A DNA stretch of 64,000 nucleotides from CAVZTX01 sp963778375 (lineage in GTDB: Bacteria; Chloroflexota; Ktedonobacteria; Ktedonobacterales; Ktedonobacteraceae), in the NCBI GenBank assembly GCA_963778375.1, contig CAVZTX010000001.1, positions 186,001 through 250,000 on the forward strand. The letters are read 5' to 3'. Positions 1 to 8,312 of this stretch are shown here, piece after piece; the first letter of the stretch is position 1; each line of letters begins with the position of its first letter. The notes under the pieces were generated by a model. The model saw only the letters and a list, made by a program, of their open reading frames with translations. It made no database searches and was not told the DNA's origin. A program made the position numbers and the translations under genes.

Positions 1-105
1 CTCGGCAGAGCGTGCGACGAGAAAAAACTCCGCACCGTCTTTGGCAAAGATTTTTGCTGTTTCCTGGGCAATCGCTGAGGTTGCCCCTATAATTAACAAT
101 TTCAT
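1..105 (-). CDS. SDR-family reductase (DprE2-like), N-terminal fragment
   Basis: Only the first 35 codons are present; the gene runs off the left edge. The ATG is at 105 and the start reads MKLLIIGATSAIAQETAK, a Rossmann beta-alpha-beta with the GATSAIA nucleotide-binding turn of short-chain dehydrogenases. This form of the loop is typical of decaprenylphospho-2-keto-ribose reductase (DprE2) relatives. The gene follows, in transcription order, a DprE1-like FAD oxidase, the usual partner for the two-step 2'-epimerisation of a polyprenyl-phosphate ribose. The DprE2 assignment leans on this neighbour; membership of the SDR family is clear from the sequence itself. Confidence 0.7.
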   Translation of the reverse strand, partial: MKLLIIGATSAIAQETAKIFAKDGAEFFLVARSAE

Positions 106-150
106 CTTACATTATCACCAATCGTTGTCATATTTCGCTCGGTTCCTTGT

Positions 151-204
151 CTTGTTGAGCGCAAGCGAAACATCTTAGATCCTTCGCTCTCGCTCAGGAT
201 GACA
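151..204. repeat. Dispersed TCATCCTGAGCG-type palindromic repeat, copy 1 (degraded)
   Basis: Positions 177-204 carry one well-preserved arm (ATCCTTCGCTCTCGCTCAGG core, ending in ATGACA) also seen at 20468-20494. The opposing arm (156-169, TGAGCGCAAGCGAA) is partial. It lies between the dprE1-like and dprE2-like genes. Confidence 0.7.
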
Positions 205-234
205 TTTCAAAGCTACTTCACCAGTCATGTTTCG

Positions 235-1632
235 CTATCTTGAGGTTTGGAATTCCCGCGAAGGAATTGTTAGATTTTCTGGCTGCAAGCTCTCCACGGA
301 GGATTCTACAACGCGTCGCCAGAAGCTGGAGGAGAAATGCGGATCAACGTACTTTGCAAATTCTCTCCAGCGAGGGAAAAACGTCTGGAAGCTCTCGGCA
401 CTCATACGCGCATCTTTTGCCGGATAGACGGCTCCTCCGCTTTCACGCACGATCTTGTCGAGGTCGTCGAGCAATTGCAGCGTCTTCTTGCCGCTATAGG
501 CGAAATCTAGCGCAAGCGTGATGCCCGGTCGTGGGAAGGAGAGCATCCCCGGCGATTGTATATCGCCAAATGTCTTGAGCACTGTCAGGAACGAGCCTTG
601 TCCTGAACGCCGTATGCGATTGAGAATTGCTCTCATCGCCTCAAAGCCATCTTGAAAGGGCACGACGAACTGGTACTGCAAAAACCCGCGTTTGCCGTAC
701 ATGCGGTTCCAGTTGTGGATCGAGTCCAGGGGATAAAAGAATGGCTCGTAGGGAACAACTTTAGAAACGCGCTTGCTCAACTGTGAGTGATAAATTACCT
801 CATTAAAGGCTTTGACGGTCAGCGTGTTTAAAACAAAGGATGGAGCGTCCAGGGGAACGATTAGTGGTAGCCCCTTGCCAATGCGTTGTGTAGCGCGCTC
901 CTTTGATTGGTCGTTATTGCCGCACATGAAAATGCCCCTGCATAAAGCCCTGCCACCAATCAAAATGTCCACCCAGGACATCGTGTATTCATAATCGCGG
1001 TCTGTCTCTGCCGAAATCTCGATAAATTCCTCAAGCGATGAGAAGCGAATCCGCTCCATGTCGATGAAAGGATTGACGATAGGTTTCAAGCGAAATTCGG
1101 CCCAAAGAATAATCCCTGTCAGCCCTAATCCACCGATAGTGGCGCTGAAAAGCTCACTATTTTCTTCTGGCGAACAGATCAGGCGCTGACCATCCGAGCG
1201 CAACAGTTCAAAGCGGGTGACGTGACGGCCAAATGTGCCCGCTTTGTGATGATTTTTACCATGTACGTCGTTGGCTATAGCGCCACCAACTGAGACGAAT
1301 TTGGTGCCCGGAGAAACCGGTATAAACCAGCCACGAGGCACAAAGACTTCCAGTATTTCAGCGAGTGAGACGCCTGCCTCGCAGCACAAAAGGCCTTGTT
1401 CCTCGTCAAAGGAGATAAAATGATGCAGGTGACTGACATCGATTGTAACACCACCTTCATTGAGGCAGCTATCACCATAGCTTCGTCCATAGCCAAAGGG
1501 AAGGACAGGCTCCTCAAACTTCGCGAGGTTAGGCAGTTCGCTGCGCCAGTAGACTGACTGAACCTGAGCAGGCTCGATTTTAGGATATCGTCCCCATGAT
1601 TGATGTGCATTTGTTTTAGCTGAAGAAAACAT
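235..1632 (-). CDS. dprE1: FAD-dependent oxidoreductase, DprE1-like
   Basis: A 465-residue oxidase of the VAO/PCMH FAD-binding family. The N-terminal half holds the FAD-binding stretch (GYGRSYGDSCLNEGG near residue 47, then PGTKFVSVGGAIANDVHGKN and GGLGLTGI). The C-terminal half matches mycobacterial DprE1 motifs closely (PLDSIHNWNRMYG, GFLQYQFV, and YPAKDAR, whose Lys corresponds to the active-site Lys). DprE1 oxidises the C2' of decaprenylphosphoryl ribose; a DprE2-like reductase follows, so a polyprenyl-phosphate pentose epimerisation pair is likely. The Cys that benzothiazinones attack in mycobacteria is Ala here (residue 374, codon 511-513). The start codon has only a weak ribosome-binding site. 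The true lipid substrate is unknown. Confidence 0.85.
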   Translation of the reverse strand: MFSSAKTNAHQSWGRYPKIEPAQVQSVYWRSELPNLAKFEEPVLPFGYGRSYGDSCLNEGGVTIDVSHLHHFISFDEEQGLLCCEAGVSLAEILEVFVPRGWFIPVSPGTKFVSVGGAIANDVHGKNHHKAGTFGRHVTRFELLRSDGQRLICSPEENSELFSATIGGLGLTGIILWAEFRLKPIVNPFIDMERIRFSSLEEFIEISAETDRDYEYTMSWVDILIGGRALCRGIFMCGNNDQSKERATQRIGKGLPLIVPLDAPSFVLNTLTVKAFNEVIYHSQLSKRVSKVVPYEPFFYPLDSIHNWNRMYGKRGFLQYQFVVPFQDGFEAMRAILNRIRRSGQGSFLTVLKTFGDIQSPGMLSFPRPGITLALDFAYSGKKTLQLLDDLDKIVRESGGAVYPAKDARMSAESFQTFFPRWREFAKYVDPHFSSSFWRRVVESSVESLQPENLTIPSREFQTSR

Positions 1633-1855
1633 AGTTTTTTAATAGACCTCTAGACTTGCTTTGCATTTCCCTTGAAAGTTCTTTCTAGTGCATACCCACT
1701 TGACCTTTTCGGATGTCAGATGTATCCTTGTGCTCAAGGGGAGCGGCCCGGTCACCCCCTGACCACCTGGTTTCTTGCCCCGCTTGAGGGGACTGCAAAT
1801 AGTATAACGTATCCTTACAAGAGGTAGCCACCAATTAGCCGAAAGGTGCACCTTT

Positions 1856-2509
1856 ATGCGGGCAGTTATATTCGCGGGCGGCACATTGCGCACTGGAAAA
1901 GCGGTGCATGCAGCAATCAGCGAGGCCGAACTTGTTATTGCTGCGGATCGTGGGGCAGCTACTGCTCTCCAGTATGGCTGCACTCCTTCGATTGTTGTTG
2001 GCGACATGGATTCACTCGATGCACTGCCCCTTGAACAACTTCAAGCACAAGGCAGTCAGATTATACAGGCCGCCGTTGAAAAGAACGAGACGGACACCGA
2101 ACTGGCAATACAGGCAGCTATTAAGTATGGCGCTACGAGCATTACGCTACTGGGGGCGCTTGGCGGTGAACGCTTCGATCACACGATGGCAAACATTTTG
2201 CTCCTGGCCGGATTCGACACGGTTCCGATACGAATTGTTGATGGGCCTTCGGTCTGCTGGCTCTTGCGAGGACCAGGAAATTTCCCTATTGATGGACATG
2301 CAGGCGACTTGCTCTCCCTCCTTCCATTGACCGGGAATGCTACGGGCGTACGCACCAATGGACTTTACTATCCACTACATGACGAGACCCTATCTTTTGG
2401 GAAACCGCGAGGGGTGAGCAATGTTTTCGTTGCGGAACGGGCTGAGGTGGCTTTGGAGGGGGGAATATTGTTGGTGGTACATACGGATGTGGAGGAACTT
2501 GAAAGATGA
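1856..2509 (+). CDS. thiN: Thiamine pyrophosphokinase
   Basis: A 217-residue protein of the TPK family, which transfers pyrophosphate from ATP to thiamine to make TPP. The N-terminal catalytic domain shows the family landmarks in order: VIAADRGA near residue 27, VVGDMDSLD near 48, then NETDTELA near 77 and GALGGERFDH near 99. The C-terminal part is the small beta-sheet thiamine-binding domain (SLLPLTG...TNGLYYPL). It is transcribed alone and divergently from the DprE1-like gene. A TPP-controlled precursor transporter lies about 2.5 kb away on the other strand, so both ends of thiamine metabolism are represented. No riboswitch is visible in the 220 bp before this gene. Confidence 0.93.
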   Translation: MRAVIFAGGTLRTGKAVHAAISEAELVIAADRGAATALQYGCTPSIVVGDMDSLDALPLEQLQAQGSQIIQAAVEKNETDTELAIQAAIKYGATSITLLGALGGERFDHTMANILLLAGFDTVPIRIVDGPSVCWLLRGPGNFPIDGHAGDLLSLLPLTGNATGVRTNGLYYPLHDETLSFGKPRGVSNVFVAERAEVALEGGILLVVHTDVEELER

Positions 2510-2533
2510 TGGGATGGTTAGAGAGAAAGTAAG

Positions 2534-2568
2534 AAGTCAACTGTCTACGTTTTGTAGACAGTTGACTT
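2534..2568. terminator. Perfect 15-bp hairpin between convergent genes
   Basis: Arms 2534-2548 and 2554-2568 are exact inverted copies (AAGTCAACTGTCTAC) with a GTTTT loop. They sit between the convergent ends of thiN and the lipoprotein gene and overlap the latter's stop codon. There is no long U-tract on either side, so bidirectional termination is inferred from position and stem strength. Confidence 0.6.
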
Positions 2569-3103
2569 AGTCAACAACTTTCAGCCAGACGTCTCCAAAA
2601 GCATTATCACGAATGGCATGGAGGTCCCAGCAGCCATCGGCAGGAAAGTTAAAGACAGTACCCCATTCATCACCTGGACGGTTCCAGTTCGAGCCTTGAT
2701 GCGCGGTTGGTCCTTCTGTAGGTGATACTTTTGTTCCATGCGGACCGATAGCTACGATGTTAAAGTCGCCCTCGCCTGTCATTCTCCACACGATCTTTAC
2801 ATCCGTCTTCGCGGCGGGAGGAATTCCTGAAGTTGACATGAGAAGAGCCCAGAATTCAGCATTCGCTCCAGTACCATGCGCTTCTGGTCCCACTGAGGAG
2901 TTATCTATAGGAGATGCAGGTTGGCAGTTCTTCAGTCCAGGATTAGTCGGGCCTGTTATTGTCGCTGGTAGCGTAGATGTAGGTGTTCGCAGTGTCTGCG
3001 GTTTTGATGAAGGTGAATTGGTGGAACAGGCTGCCAGAAGGACGATCAGCAGGAAAAGGGGAACATACCAAAAGCTACGAGCATGGGCCTTGTTTGGTAA
3101 CAT
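2567..3103 (-). CDS. Secreted lipoprotein of unknown function
   Basis: 178 residues. The ATG at 3103 is preferred over upstream in-frame codons because AAAGGAGGAG lies just before it. The N terminus is a lipoprotein signal: basic MLPNKAHARSFW, a hydrophobic run, then the lipobox LLAAC with the lipidation Cys near residue 26. A Ser/Thr/Pro-rich linker follows, then a compact domain of about 110 residues ending FNFPADGCWDLHAIR and DVWLKVV, which looks like a beta-sandwich. I recognise no enzymatic motif. It probably sits on the outer face of the membrane. Confidence 0.75.
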   Translation of the reverse strand: MLPNKAHARSFWYVPLFLLIVLLAACSTNSPSSKPQTLRTPTSTLPATITGPTNPGLKNCQPASPIDNSSVGPEAHGTGANAEFWALLMSTSGIPPAAKTDVKIVWRMTGEGDFNIVAIGPHGTKVSPTEGPTAHQGSNWNRPGDEWGTVFNFPADGCWDLHAIRDNAFGDVWLKVVD

Positions 3104-3229
3104 ATCTGACTCCTCCTTTCTGGCTGTAATGGACAACCGTGAAATGAAGACAAGACAAAGTAGTTGCTGTTTACGCATTCCTCTTTCATTATGCATCATT
3201 TAGCTGAAATGAAGCTGAAAGAGAACCCA

Positions 3230-4276
3230 TCAAGGTAAAAACTCGTTCGTATACAGCGCATCGAAGTTCATCTTCGTAACAGGTTTGCCTGAAGCATCTA
3301 AAACGCCTCCCGAGTTGAGGATGAATTGTGGATAGCTGTGCCAGTCTGCGGCATCCTGTAGGCCCCATTTGCGACCCGGGTCGGCATAGCGGGGACTCAA
3401 AAATTCCTGGCTAGCCATCACAAGGCCCGTATCGGGGAAGGTGCCGCGAGGAGCTTCGTTGATCAGCATCTGAGCAGATTCCTGGGAGTGGGTACGAGCG
3501 TACTCATAGCCGCGAGCGGTTGCAGCCATGAACTTACGCAGCAGATCTGGCTTCTGCTTGATCTCTGTAGGACTGGTGATAATGTTGGGCGTGTAGTAGT
3601 CGGCAACACCATAGTTAGTGATGGGGAAGACGTTCAACTTGTAACCTGCCCGTTGCGCCTGGATCACTTCCCAACCTTCAAAGACCCAGGCGAAATCAAT
3701 GCGGTGACTCTCTAATGCTTGCATGGCATCGATATCAAGCGTGACGTTCTTGAAGACGCCCTTGCCGCCATCCTCCTTAATGATTTCACCGACGACAGGG
3801 GCTTCATAGGGCGCACCAAAACCGCCATAGACTTTGCCATCGAAGTCACGAGGACGAGCCAGACCAGAACTTGCCAGACTGACCAGCGCGGAGGTGTTGT
3901 GCTGAATAATGGCGGCAATAGAGACAACAGGTTGCCCAACCGCGGCATCGGACACAATTCCTTCTGTAGCGCTGATACCAACATCTGCCTTCCCGCTGCT
4001 GACCAGTACATCGGGCGACACGCTGGCTGAGTAGGGGAGCAGTGTTAAGTCGATGCCTTCGTCACGATACCAGCCCTTTGCTAATGCAACATAGATGCCT
4101 GTGTGATTCGTGTTCGGTGTCCAGTCAAGCGCTAATTTCATGGTAACCAACTTCTGTGAGACTGACGAGGTCGAGGCTGAACTAGCGTGCTGTTGCCACA
4201 GAAAAGCTCCTACTATGACGACGATTAGTAAGGCAGGGATGCCTACGCTTAAAAGCAAGCGCATACGGCTATTCAT
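3230..4276 (-). CDS. thiY: Thiamine-precursor ABC transporter, substrate-binding protein (NMT1/THI5-like)
   Basis: 348 residues with an N-terminal signal anchor (LLLSVGIPALLIVVIVGAFL) and an NMT1/THI5-like periplasmic-binding fold. Family landmarks are LALDWTPNTNHTGIYVA near residue 48, the KADVGISATEGI segment, and GGFGAPYEAPVV. Proteins of this kind bind formyl-aminopyrimidine or HMP precursors of thiamine. It is the third gene of an operon with a permease (11 bp upstream) and an ATPase, all behind a TPP riboswitch, which supports a thiamine-pyrimidine role over the sulfonate or nitrate ligands of related proteins. The start is fixed by TAAGGAGG before the ATG. The exact ligand is inferred. 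Confidence 0.87.
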   Translation of the reverse strand: MNSRMRLLLSVGIPALLIVVIVGAFLWQQHASSASTSSVSQKLVTMKLALDWTPNTNHTGIYVALAKGWYRDEGIDLTLLPYSASVSPDVLVSSGKADVGISATEGIVSDAAVGQPVVSIAAIIQHNTSALVSLASSGLARPRDFDGKVYGGFGAPYEAPVVGEIIKEDGGKGVFKNVTLDIDAMQALESHRIDFAWVFEGWEVIQAQRAGYKLNVFPITNYGVADYYTPNIITSPTEIKQKPDLLRKFMAATARGYEYARTHSQESAQMLINEAPRGTFPDTGLVMASQEFLSPRYADPGRKWGLQDAADWHSYPQFILNSGGVLDASGKPVTKMNFDALYTNEFLP

Positions 4277-4287
4277 CGGATTCCTCC

Positions 4288-5067
4288 TTAGTATCTTCTT
4301 GCGGCAGCACCGTGATACCAGGGCAGCGCAATGTGTTCAATAAGCGATACAAGGCCGAAAAGTAAAAGACTGAGTACCGCAGTTACGAGGATGGCGGCAA
4401 AGACTAAGACGACAACATGAGAGTTGGTTTCTAACTGCATGTAGATGCCCAATCCTTTCTCCGCGCCTACATACTCGCCGAAGATTGCTCCAGTGACGCT
4501 GTAGGTAACCGCGATACGCAGACCGGAGAAAAAGGCAGGCATCGCTCCAGGCAGACGCACAAGCCACAGAATCTGCCAGCGTGTGGCTCGCATACTGCGC
4601 AGAAGATTGATCAGTTCCGGCTCGGCTCCCGCCAGTCCATCCGCACAGGCTACGGCTATAGGAAAGAAACAGTAGAGCGTAACGACGATGATCTTTGGCC
4701 CAATATCAAAGCCGAACCAGATGAGCAATAAAGGTGCCAGCGCAATAATTGGGATGGTCTGCGATGTTACTAGTAATGGATAGACGGCACGGCGCACTAG
4801 TGGAGAGATATCGAGCATTACCGCTAGCAGGAGACCAAGTATGGTTGCTGCTGCCATGCCTAACACTGTCTCCAATAATGTTTGCAGGGTGTTATCCGAG
4901 ATGACACCCCAGTTAGCAAATAGTGCCTGTACGATTGCTGTAGGTGTCGGTAAGACCTGCGTACTGATGTTACCAGCACGTACATAGAGTTCCCAGAGCG
5001 CGAGCAGCGTCACGGCAAGTACAAAGGCGGGACCATACCCGGCCAATCGACGCAGTGGAAGTGTCAT
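4288..5067 (-). CDS. thiX: ABC transporter permease for thiamine precursor
   Basis: 259 residues, six predicted membrane spans, BPD_transp_1 family. The cytoplasmic EAA loop that contacts the ATPase is visible near residues 165-185 (EPELINLLRSMRATRWQILW, then RLPGAMP). The ATG overlaps the stop of the upstream ATPase gene by four bases (5064-5067), implying translational coupling. It forms the membrane channel of a SsuC/ThiX-type importer whose binding protein is the next gene. Regulation is by the TPP riboswitch at the head of the operon. Confidence 0.88.
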   Translation of the reverse strand: MTLPLRRLAGYGPAFVLAVTLLALWELYVRAGNISTQVLPTPTAIVQALFANWGVISDNTLQTLLETVLGMAAATILGLLLAVMLDISPLVRRAVYPLLVTSQTIPIIALAPLLLIWFGFDIGPKIIVVTLYCFFPIAVACADGLAGAEPELINLLRSMRATRWQILWLVRLPGAMPAFFSGLRIAVTYSVTGAIFGEYVGAEKGLGIYMQLETNSHVVVLVFAAILVTAVLSLLLFGLVSLIEHIALPWYHGAAARRY

Positions 5068-5834
5068 ATTTTCTGCTCCTTCAGCAGCAGCATTACCAGT
5101 TCTTGTTCCAGTTGCACTGCCTGGCTCAATGCCATATGTTCCGTCTGGCGTGGGCGCGGTAGATCGACATCTATGATGCGCAGTACTCGCCCTGGGCGAG
5201 CGCTCAATACATAGATGCGGTCCGACAAGAAAATTGCTTCGCGCACGTCATGCGTAATGAAGAGGACACTTGAGTGAAATTCTTGCCAGAGGTCCAACAG
5301 CCACATTTGTGATGAGAGGCGAGTGAGCGCATCTAGAGCGCCAAATGGTTCATCCAGCAGCAGGAAAGAGCGATTGAAGAGGACTGTACGCAGCAGGGCA
5401 ACGCGCTGACGCATGCCGCCTGAAAGTGTTGCCGGGTAGTTCTGGGCAAAGTCGGCCAGTCCGAAGCGCTTGAGTAGTTCATATGCTTGTTGTTGCGCAT
5501 CTTTACGAGCAATGTGGCGCACGTCCAGTCCGAGCATAACGTTTTCTTCAACGGTTCTCCAGGGTAGGAGAAGGGGTTGCTGAGGCATATAGCCGGTTTT
5601 ACCGGCGCGTGCTGCTTTGGTATCGCCGTCAATGGCAATCAGACCAGAAGTTGGCTGCTCTACGCCTGCAATGATGTTAAAGAGGGTGCTTTTGCCACAG
5701 CCACTGGGGCCAATGAGCGAGACAAATTCCCCGATATTGACGGTGAGGTCAATACCTTCAAGGGTTTCCAGGCGTTTTTGCCCGCTTTGAAAGGTTTTGG
5801 TGACTCCTTGCACCTTTAGTTTAGGTGGCTCCAT
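5064..5834 (-). CDS. thiZ: ABC transporter ATP-binding protein for thiamine precursor
   Basis: 256 residues from the ATG at 5834; two further in-frame starts (5843 ATG, 5849 TTG) exist but the GGAG motif is best spaced for 5834. All ABC ATPase motifs are present: Walker A GPSGCGKST, Q-loop MPQQPLLLPW, signature LSGGMRQR, Walker B FLLLDEPFGALD and switch His in ITHDV. The family is SsuB/TauB/ThiZ. It is the first gene of the three-gene transporter operon and lies directly downstream of a TPP riboswitch and terminator hairpin. Confidence 0.9.
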   Translation of the reverse strand: MEPPKLKVQGVTKTFQSGQKRLETLEGIDLTVNIGEFVSLIGPSGCGKSTLFNIIAGVEQPTSGLIAIDGDTKAARAGKTGYMPQQPLLLPWRTVEENVMLGLDVRHIARKDAQQQAYELLKRFGLADFAQNYPATLSGGMRQRVALLRTVLFNRSFLLLDEPFGALDALTRLSSQMWLLDLWQEFHSSVLFITHDVREAIFLSDRIYVLSARPGRVLRIIDVDLPRPRQTEHMALSQAVQLEQELVMLLLKEQKI

Positions 5835-5850
5835 GCTCCTCATCTCCAAA

Positions 5851-5886
5851 AGAAAAAAACCGCAACCCCGATGTAGAGAGTTGCGG
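5851..5886 (-). terminator. Intrinsic terminator of the TPP riboswitch
   Basis: Read on the minus strand, CCGCAAC (5886-5880) pairs with GTTGCGG (5866-5860) and is followed at once by seven U residues (5859-5853). It lies between the TPP aptamer and the first transporter gene, the position of an expression platform that stops transcription when TPP is bound. Confidence 0.88.
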
Positions 5887-5936
5887 CTTGAGTTTGCTGA
5901 TGGTCGGCGCTATGGAAATTTGGCGCTCGGTTGCCG

Positions 5937-6022
5937 CTTCCCTCCGCTGGTATTATCCAGATCAGGTTCATAGGGTCAGCAGCACGCCCGATGCGGCTGC
6001 CTCTCAGCCAAATGGCTCCCCT
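5937..6022 (-). promoter_or_regulatory. TPP riboswitch (THI element)
   Basis: Minus-strand reading gives the conserved THI-box blocks in order: AGGGGAGCC, GGCTGAGAGG, GACCC, and GAACCTGATCTGG (5969-5957), then a closing GGAGGGAAG that pairs with the first block. The pyrimidine-sensing CUGAGA and the pyrophosphate-side CCUGAUCUGG are both intact. It controls the thiZ-thiX-thiY operon, most likely through the downstream terminator. Confidence 0.95.
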
Positions 6023-6079
6023 AGCAGCGATATAATGCTTTTATGCAGATAGATAAATGTGCATTGCTTTACTTTACAT

Positions 6080-6109
6080 ATTATAGCGGATAAGCGAGGA
6101 TGTTAGCAA
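6080..6109 (-). promoter_or_regulatory. Promoter of the thiZXY operon
   Basis: On the minus strand TTGCTA (6109-6104) and TATAAT (6085-6080) are 18 bp apart, placing the transcript start about 50 bp before the TPP aptamer. Confidence 0.65.
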
Positions 6110-6119
6110 GCCAACATTT

Positions 6120-6737
6120 CTAGCCTAAGAGTGCCCCGTTCAGATTAACACTGCTCAAATTCACGCCGTCGAGGTTAGCATCTATGAGATTAGCTCCTCT
6201 AAGTTCGGCACTGGCGAGATTGGCTCCGCTCAGATTGGTCCTTCTACATATTGCCATATAGAGATCAGCTCGGCCCAGATTTGCTTCGCTCAAATCAGCA
6301 TCGCTGAGGTCTGTTCCGCTGAGATCTGCACCGGTGAGGTCGGACAAACTGAGATCAATGCCTCGCAGATTTGCATCGCTCAGATTTGCTCCGGCCAGGC
6401 TTGCTGCTTTCAGATTGGCATTGCTAAGGTCCGCTCCACTCAGGTTAAGGCCGCTGAATACTATCCCATTGAGACGAGTTCCACTCAAGCAGACCCTCTT
6501 GAGGATTACGCCATCGAAACGCGCCCCACATAGCTTTACCTCACGCAGGTCTGCCTCGCTCAGATCTACATTGAAGAAGTTAGCATCTCGAAAGTCGGCC
6601 CCGCTCAGGTTCGCTCTGCTTAGATCAACATTGGTGAGGATTGCTCCGTTGAAGTTTGCTCCGCTCAGATTTACTCCACTCAGATTCACTTCGTTAACGC
6701 TAGCGCCACTGAAGTTTGCCTTACTCAGATTCGCCCT
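6120..6737 (-). pseudogene. Pentapeptide-repeat protein, C-terminal part after a frameshift
   Basis: This frame opens at 6737, immediately after a stop in the same frame, and continues the pentapeptide pattern A(N/D)LSX without interruption (RANLSKANFSGASVNEVNLS) to the stop at 6120. It overlaps the end of the upstream gene by 13 bases. Adding one G to the GGG run at 6733-6735 would join the two as HLEGANLSKANF, a perfect repeat. An internal GTG at 6689 could give a separate product, but no ribosome-binding site is evident. I regard it as the second half of a single gene of about 507 codons, broken in this sequence. Confidence 0.75.
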
Positions 6738-7642
6738 TCAAGATGTGCACCACTCAAATTGGCTTCACTGAGATCGGTTCCACTCAAATTCACGCCGCTG
6801 AAATTCACGCCGCTGAGATTAATGCCACTCAGATTTATCTCGCTGAGATACGCTTCACTGAAGTTTGTTCCGTTGAGGTTTGCCCCTTTGAGATTTGCTT
6901 TCCCGAGGTCTGCTCTACTCAAATTGGCCTTTCCGAGATTAGCCCAGTGAAGCTCCGCTTCCCTTAAATTCGCTTCGCTCAGGTCGGCTCCTCTGAGATC
7001 AGCTTTAGCAAGCAGCGCTCCTTTGACATCTGCCTTGCTGAGATTAGCGCTGCTGAGATTAGCTCCTCTGGCATCTACCTGGTTAAGATTTGCTCTGCTC
7101 AGACTAACTCCGCTCAGGTTCGCCCCGATGAGATGTGCTCTATTAAGGCATATTCCATCTAAAACTGCTTCCCTGAGATCTACTCCACTCAGATTTGCCT
7201 CGCTGAGATTTGAACCGCTCAGGTTTGCCTCGCTGAGGTTCGCTTCCCTAAGATCTGCTCCATTGAGGTTTACGTTGCTGAGGCTTGATCGGCTCAAGTT
7301 TGCCCAACAGAGGTTTGCCCAGTTGAGATGTGCTCCATTCAGATTCGCTGCACTTAGATCTGCCCCACTCAGGATTACCTTAATCAGGATCGCCCATTCC
7401 AGTTGTGCCGCGTTAAGAAGTGCTCCACTGAGGTTTGCTTCCGTAAGATTTGCTCCACTCAGGGTTGCCTTCACCATGTTTGCCTTGCAAAGATTCGCTC
7501 CATAAAGATATACATTGTTGAGATTTGTCCCACTGAGATTTGCTTTACTAAGGTTCGGCTGTATATCTAGATGATTTACTCGCCAGTTGTTCCAAACACT
7601 TGCACCCTTCTTGAGTAGCCTGAGATGATGCCAATTGGCCAT
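6725..7642 (-). CDS. Pentapeptide-repeat protein, N-terminal part before a frameshift
   Basis: 305 codons read in this frame. After about 30 residues (MANWHHLRLLKKGASVW...) the protein is almost entirely tandem five-residue units of the A(N/D)LSX type, which fold as a right-handed quadrilateral beta-helix. The frame ends in GAHLEGRI just where the pattern should continue; the repeats go on in the -1 frame to 6120. Pentapeptide proteins include DNA-gyrase-protecting DNA mimics, but most have no known role, and nothing here points to gyrase. No signal peptide is seen. The gene is monocistronic. Confidence 0.8.
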   Translation of the reverse strand: MANWHHLRLLKKGASVWNNWRVNHLDIQPNLSKANLSGTNLNNVYLYGANLCKANMVKATLSGANLTEANLSGALLNAAQLEWAILIKVILSGADLSAANLNGAHLNWANLCWANLSRSSLSNVNLNGADLREANLSEANLSGSNLSEANLSGVDLREAVLDGICLNRAHLIGANLSGVSLSRANLNQVDARGANLSSANLSKADVKGALLAKADLRGADLSEANLREAELHWANLGKANLSRADLGKANLKGANLNGTNFSEAYLSEINLSGINLSGVNFSGVNLSGTDLSEANLSGAHLEGRI

Positions 7643-8054
7643 AGAATTTACCCCTAATCAGTCTTTATTCCTGGAGTTGGCCAGTAAGCTACCGCACTGA
7701 GATTAGTAGCTCCTGATTCGTACATTTGAATGCGCTGTTCAGTTTCTAAGAGATTCACAGACTATCCAATTTCTTAATCTTTCATCCAACTAACTGAAGT
7801 GCTATACTGTTTTCGCATTTATAGCTTCTGTACAGCAAATTTGTGTCTATTTTATATAATGTCCGGGAACTGCTAGATATCGCTACAGTGGGAAAAAGAT
7901 GCTACTTTAAGGGCAGTTATCTATTCTTGACTGGCCAGTTACACTCACCGCTTGTACCAATTGTTTCACTTGTTTCAACGTCAGAAAAAAGATTGACATA
8001 CCATCTGTGATCTCGTACACTCTCCACAGATCAAGCTAGCGGAGGAAAATACAG
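7643..8054. other. Intergenic region between divergent genes
   Basis: About 410 bp, AT-richer than the flanking genes, between the divergent pentapeptide gene and the nucleotidyltransferase operon. Apart from the promoter at 7993-8021 I see no RNA gene, conserved repeat or open reading frame. Confidence 0.6.
7993..8021 (+). promoter_or_regulatory. Sigma-70-type promoter of the nucleotidyltransferase operon
   Basis: TTGACA at 7993-7998 and TACACT at 8016-8021 are separated by 17 bp. The GTG start with a GGAGG site follows at 8055. Confidence 0.75.
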
Positions 8055-8312
8055 GTGAGAACACAAGCACGCGACACTAATCCTTCTATAGAGAAGGTTC
8101 AGATCGAACTGTTACGAAAGGCGACTGTTGCCCGGCGTCTTGAGTTAGGTTTTTCTCTGAGCCAGGCCGCATTGGAACTCGCGCGGGAAGGCATCCGACG
8201 AGCAAATCCAGATGCAAGCAAAGAAAATCTAGGCCTGATCTTCGTCGAACTGAACTATGGTCAAGAGTTAGCCGATCGTGTACGGTCCTACTTAGCCGGG
8301 AGGCACGTGTGA
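8055..8312 (+). CDS. Small protein partnered with a nucleotidyltransferase
   Basis: 85 residues from a GTG preceded by GCGGAGGAAAA. The sequence is charged and helix-rich (LRKATVARRLELGFSLSQAALELAREG), with no membrane segment. It overlaps the next gene by four bases (GTGA), so the two are translated together. The pair layout, a small helical protein followed by a nucleotidyltransferase-fold protein, resembles MNT/HEPN or AbiE-type toxin-antitoxin modules, but I cannot place this protein in a named family. An antitoxin or adaptor role is only inferred from the pairing. Confidence 0.7.
   Translation: MRTQARDTNPSIEKVQIELLRKATVARRLELGFSLSQAALELAREGIRRANPDASKENLGLIFVELNYGQELADRVRSYLAGRHV

Noticed and set aside
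1639..2007. 122-codon minus-strand frame before thiN
   Set aside because: It overlaps the thiN start on the other strand, has no family-like pattern and no good ribosome-binding site.
6334..7505. Plus-strand frames rich in Leu, Pro, Arg and Ala opposite the pentapeptide gene
   Set aside because: They are mirror images of the repetitive pentapeptide codons; composition is artificial and no ribosome-binding site is present.
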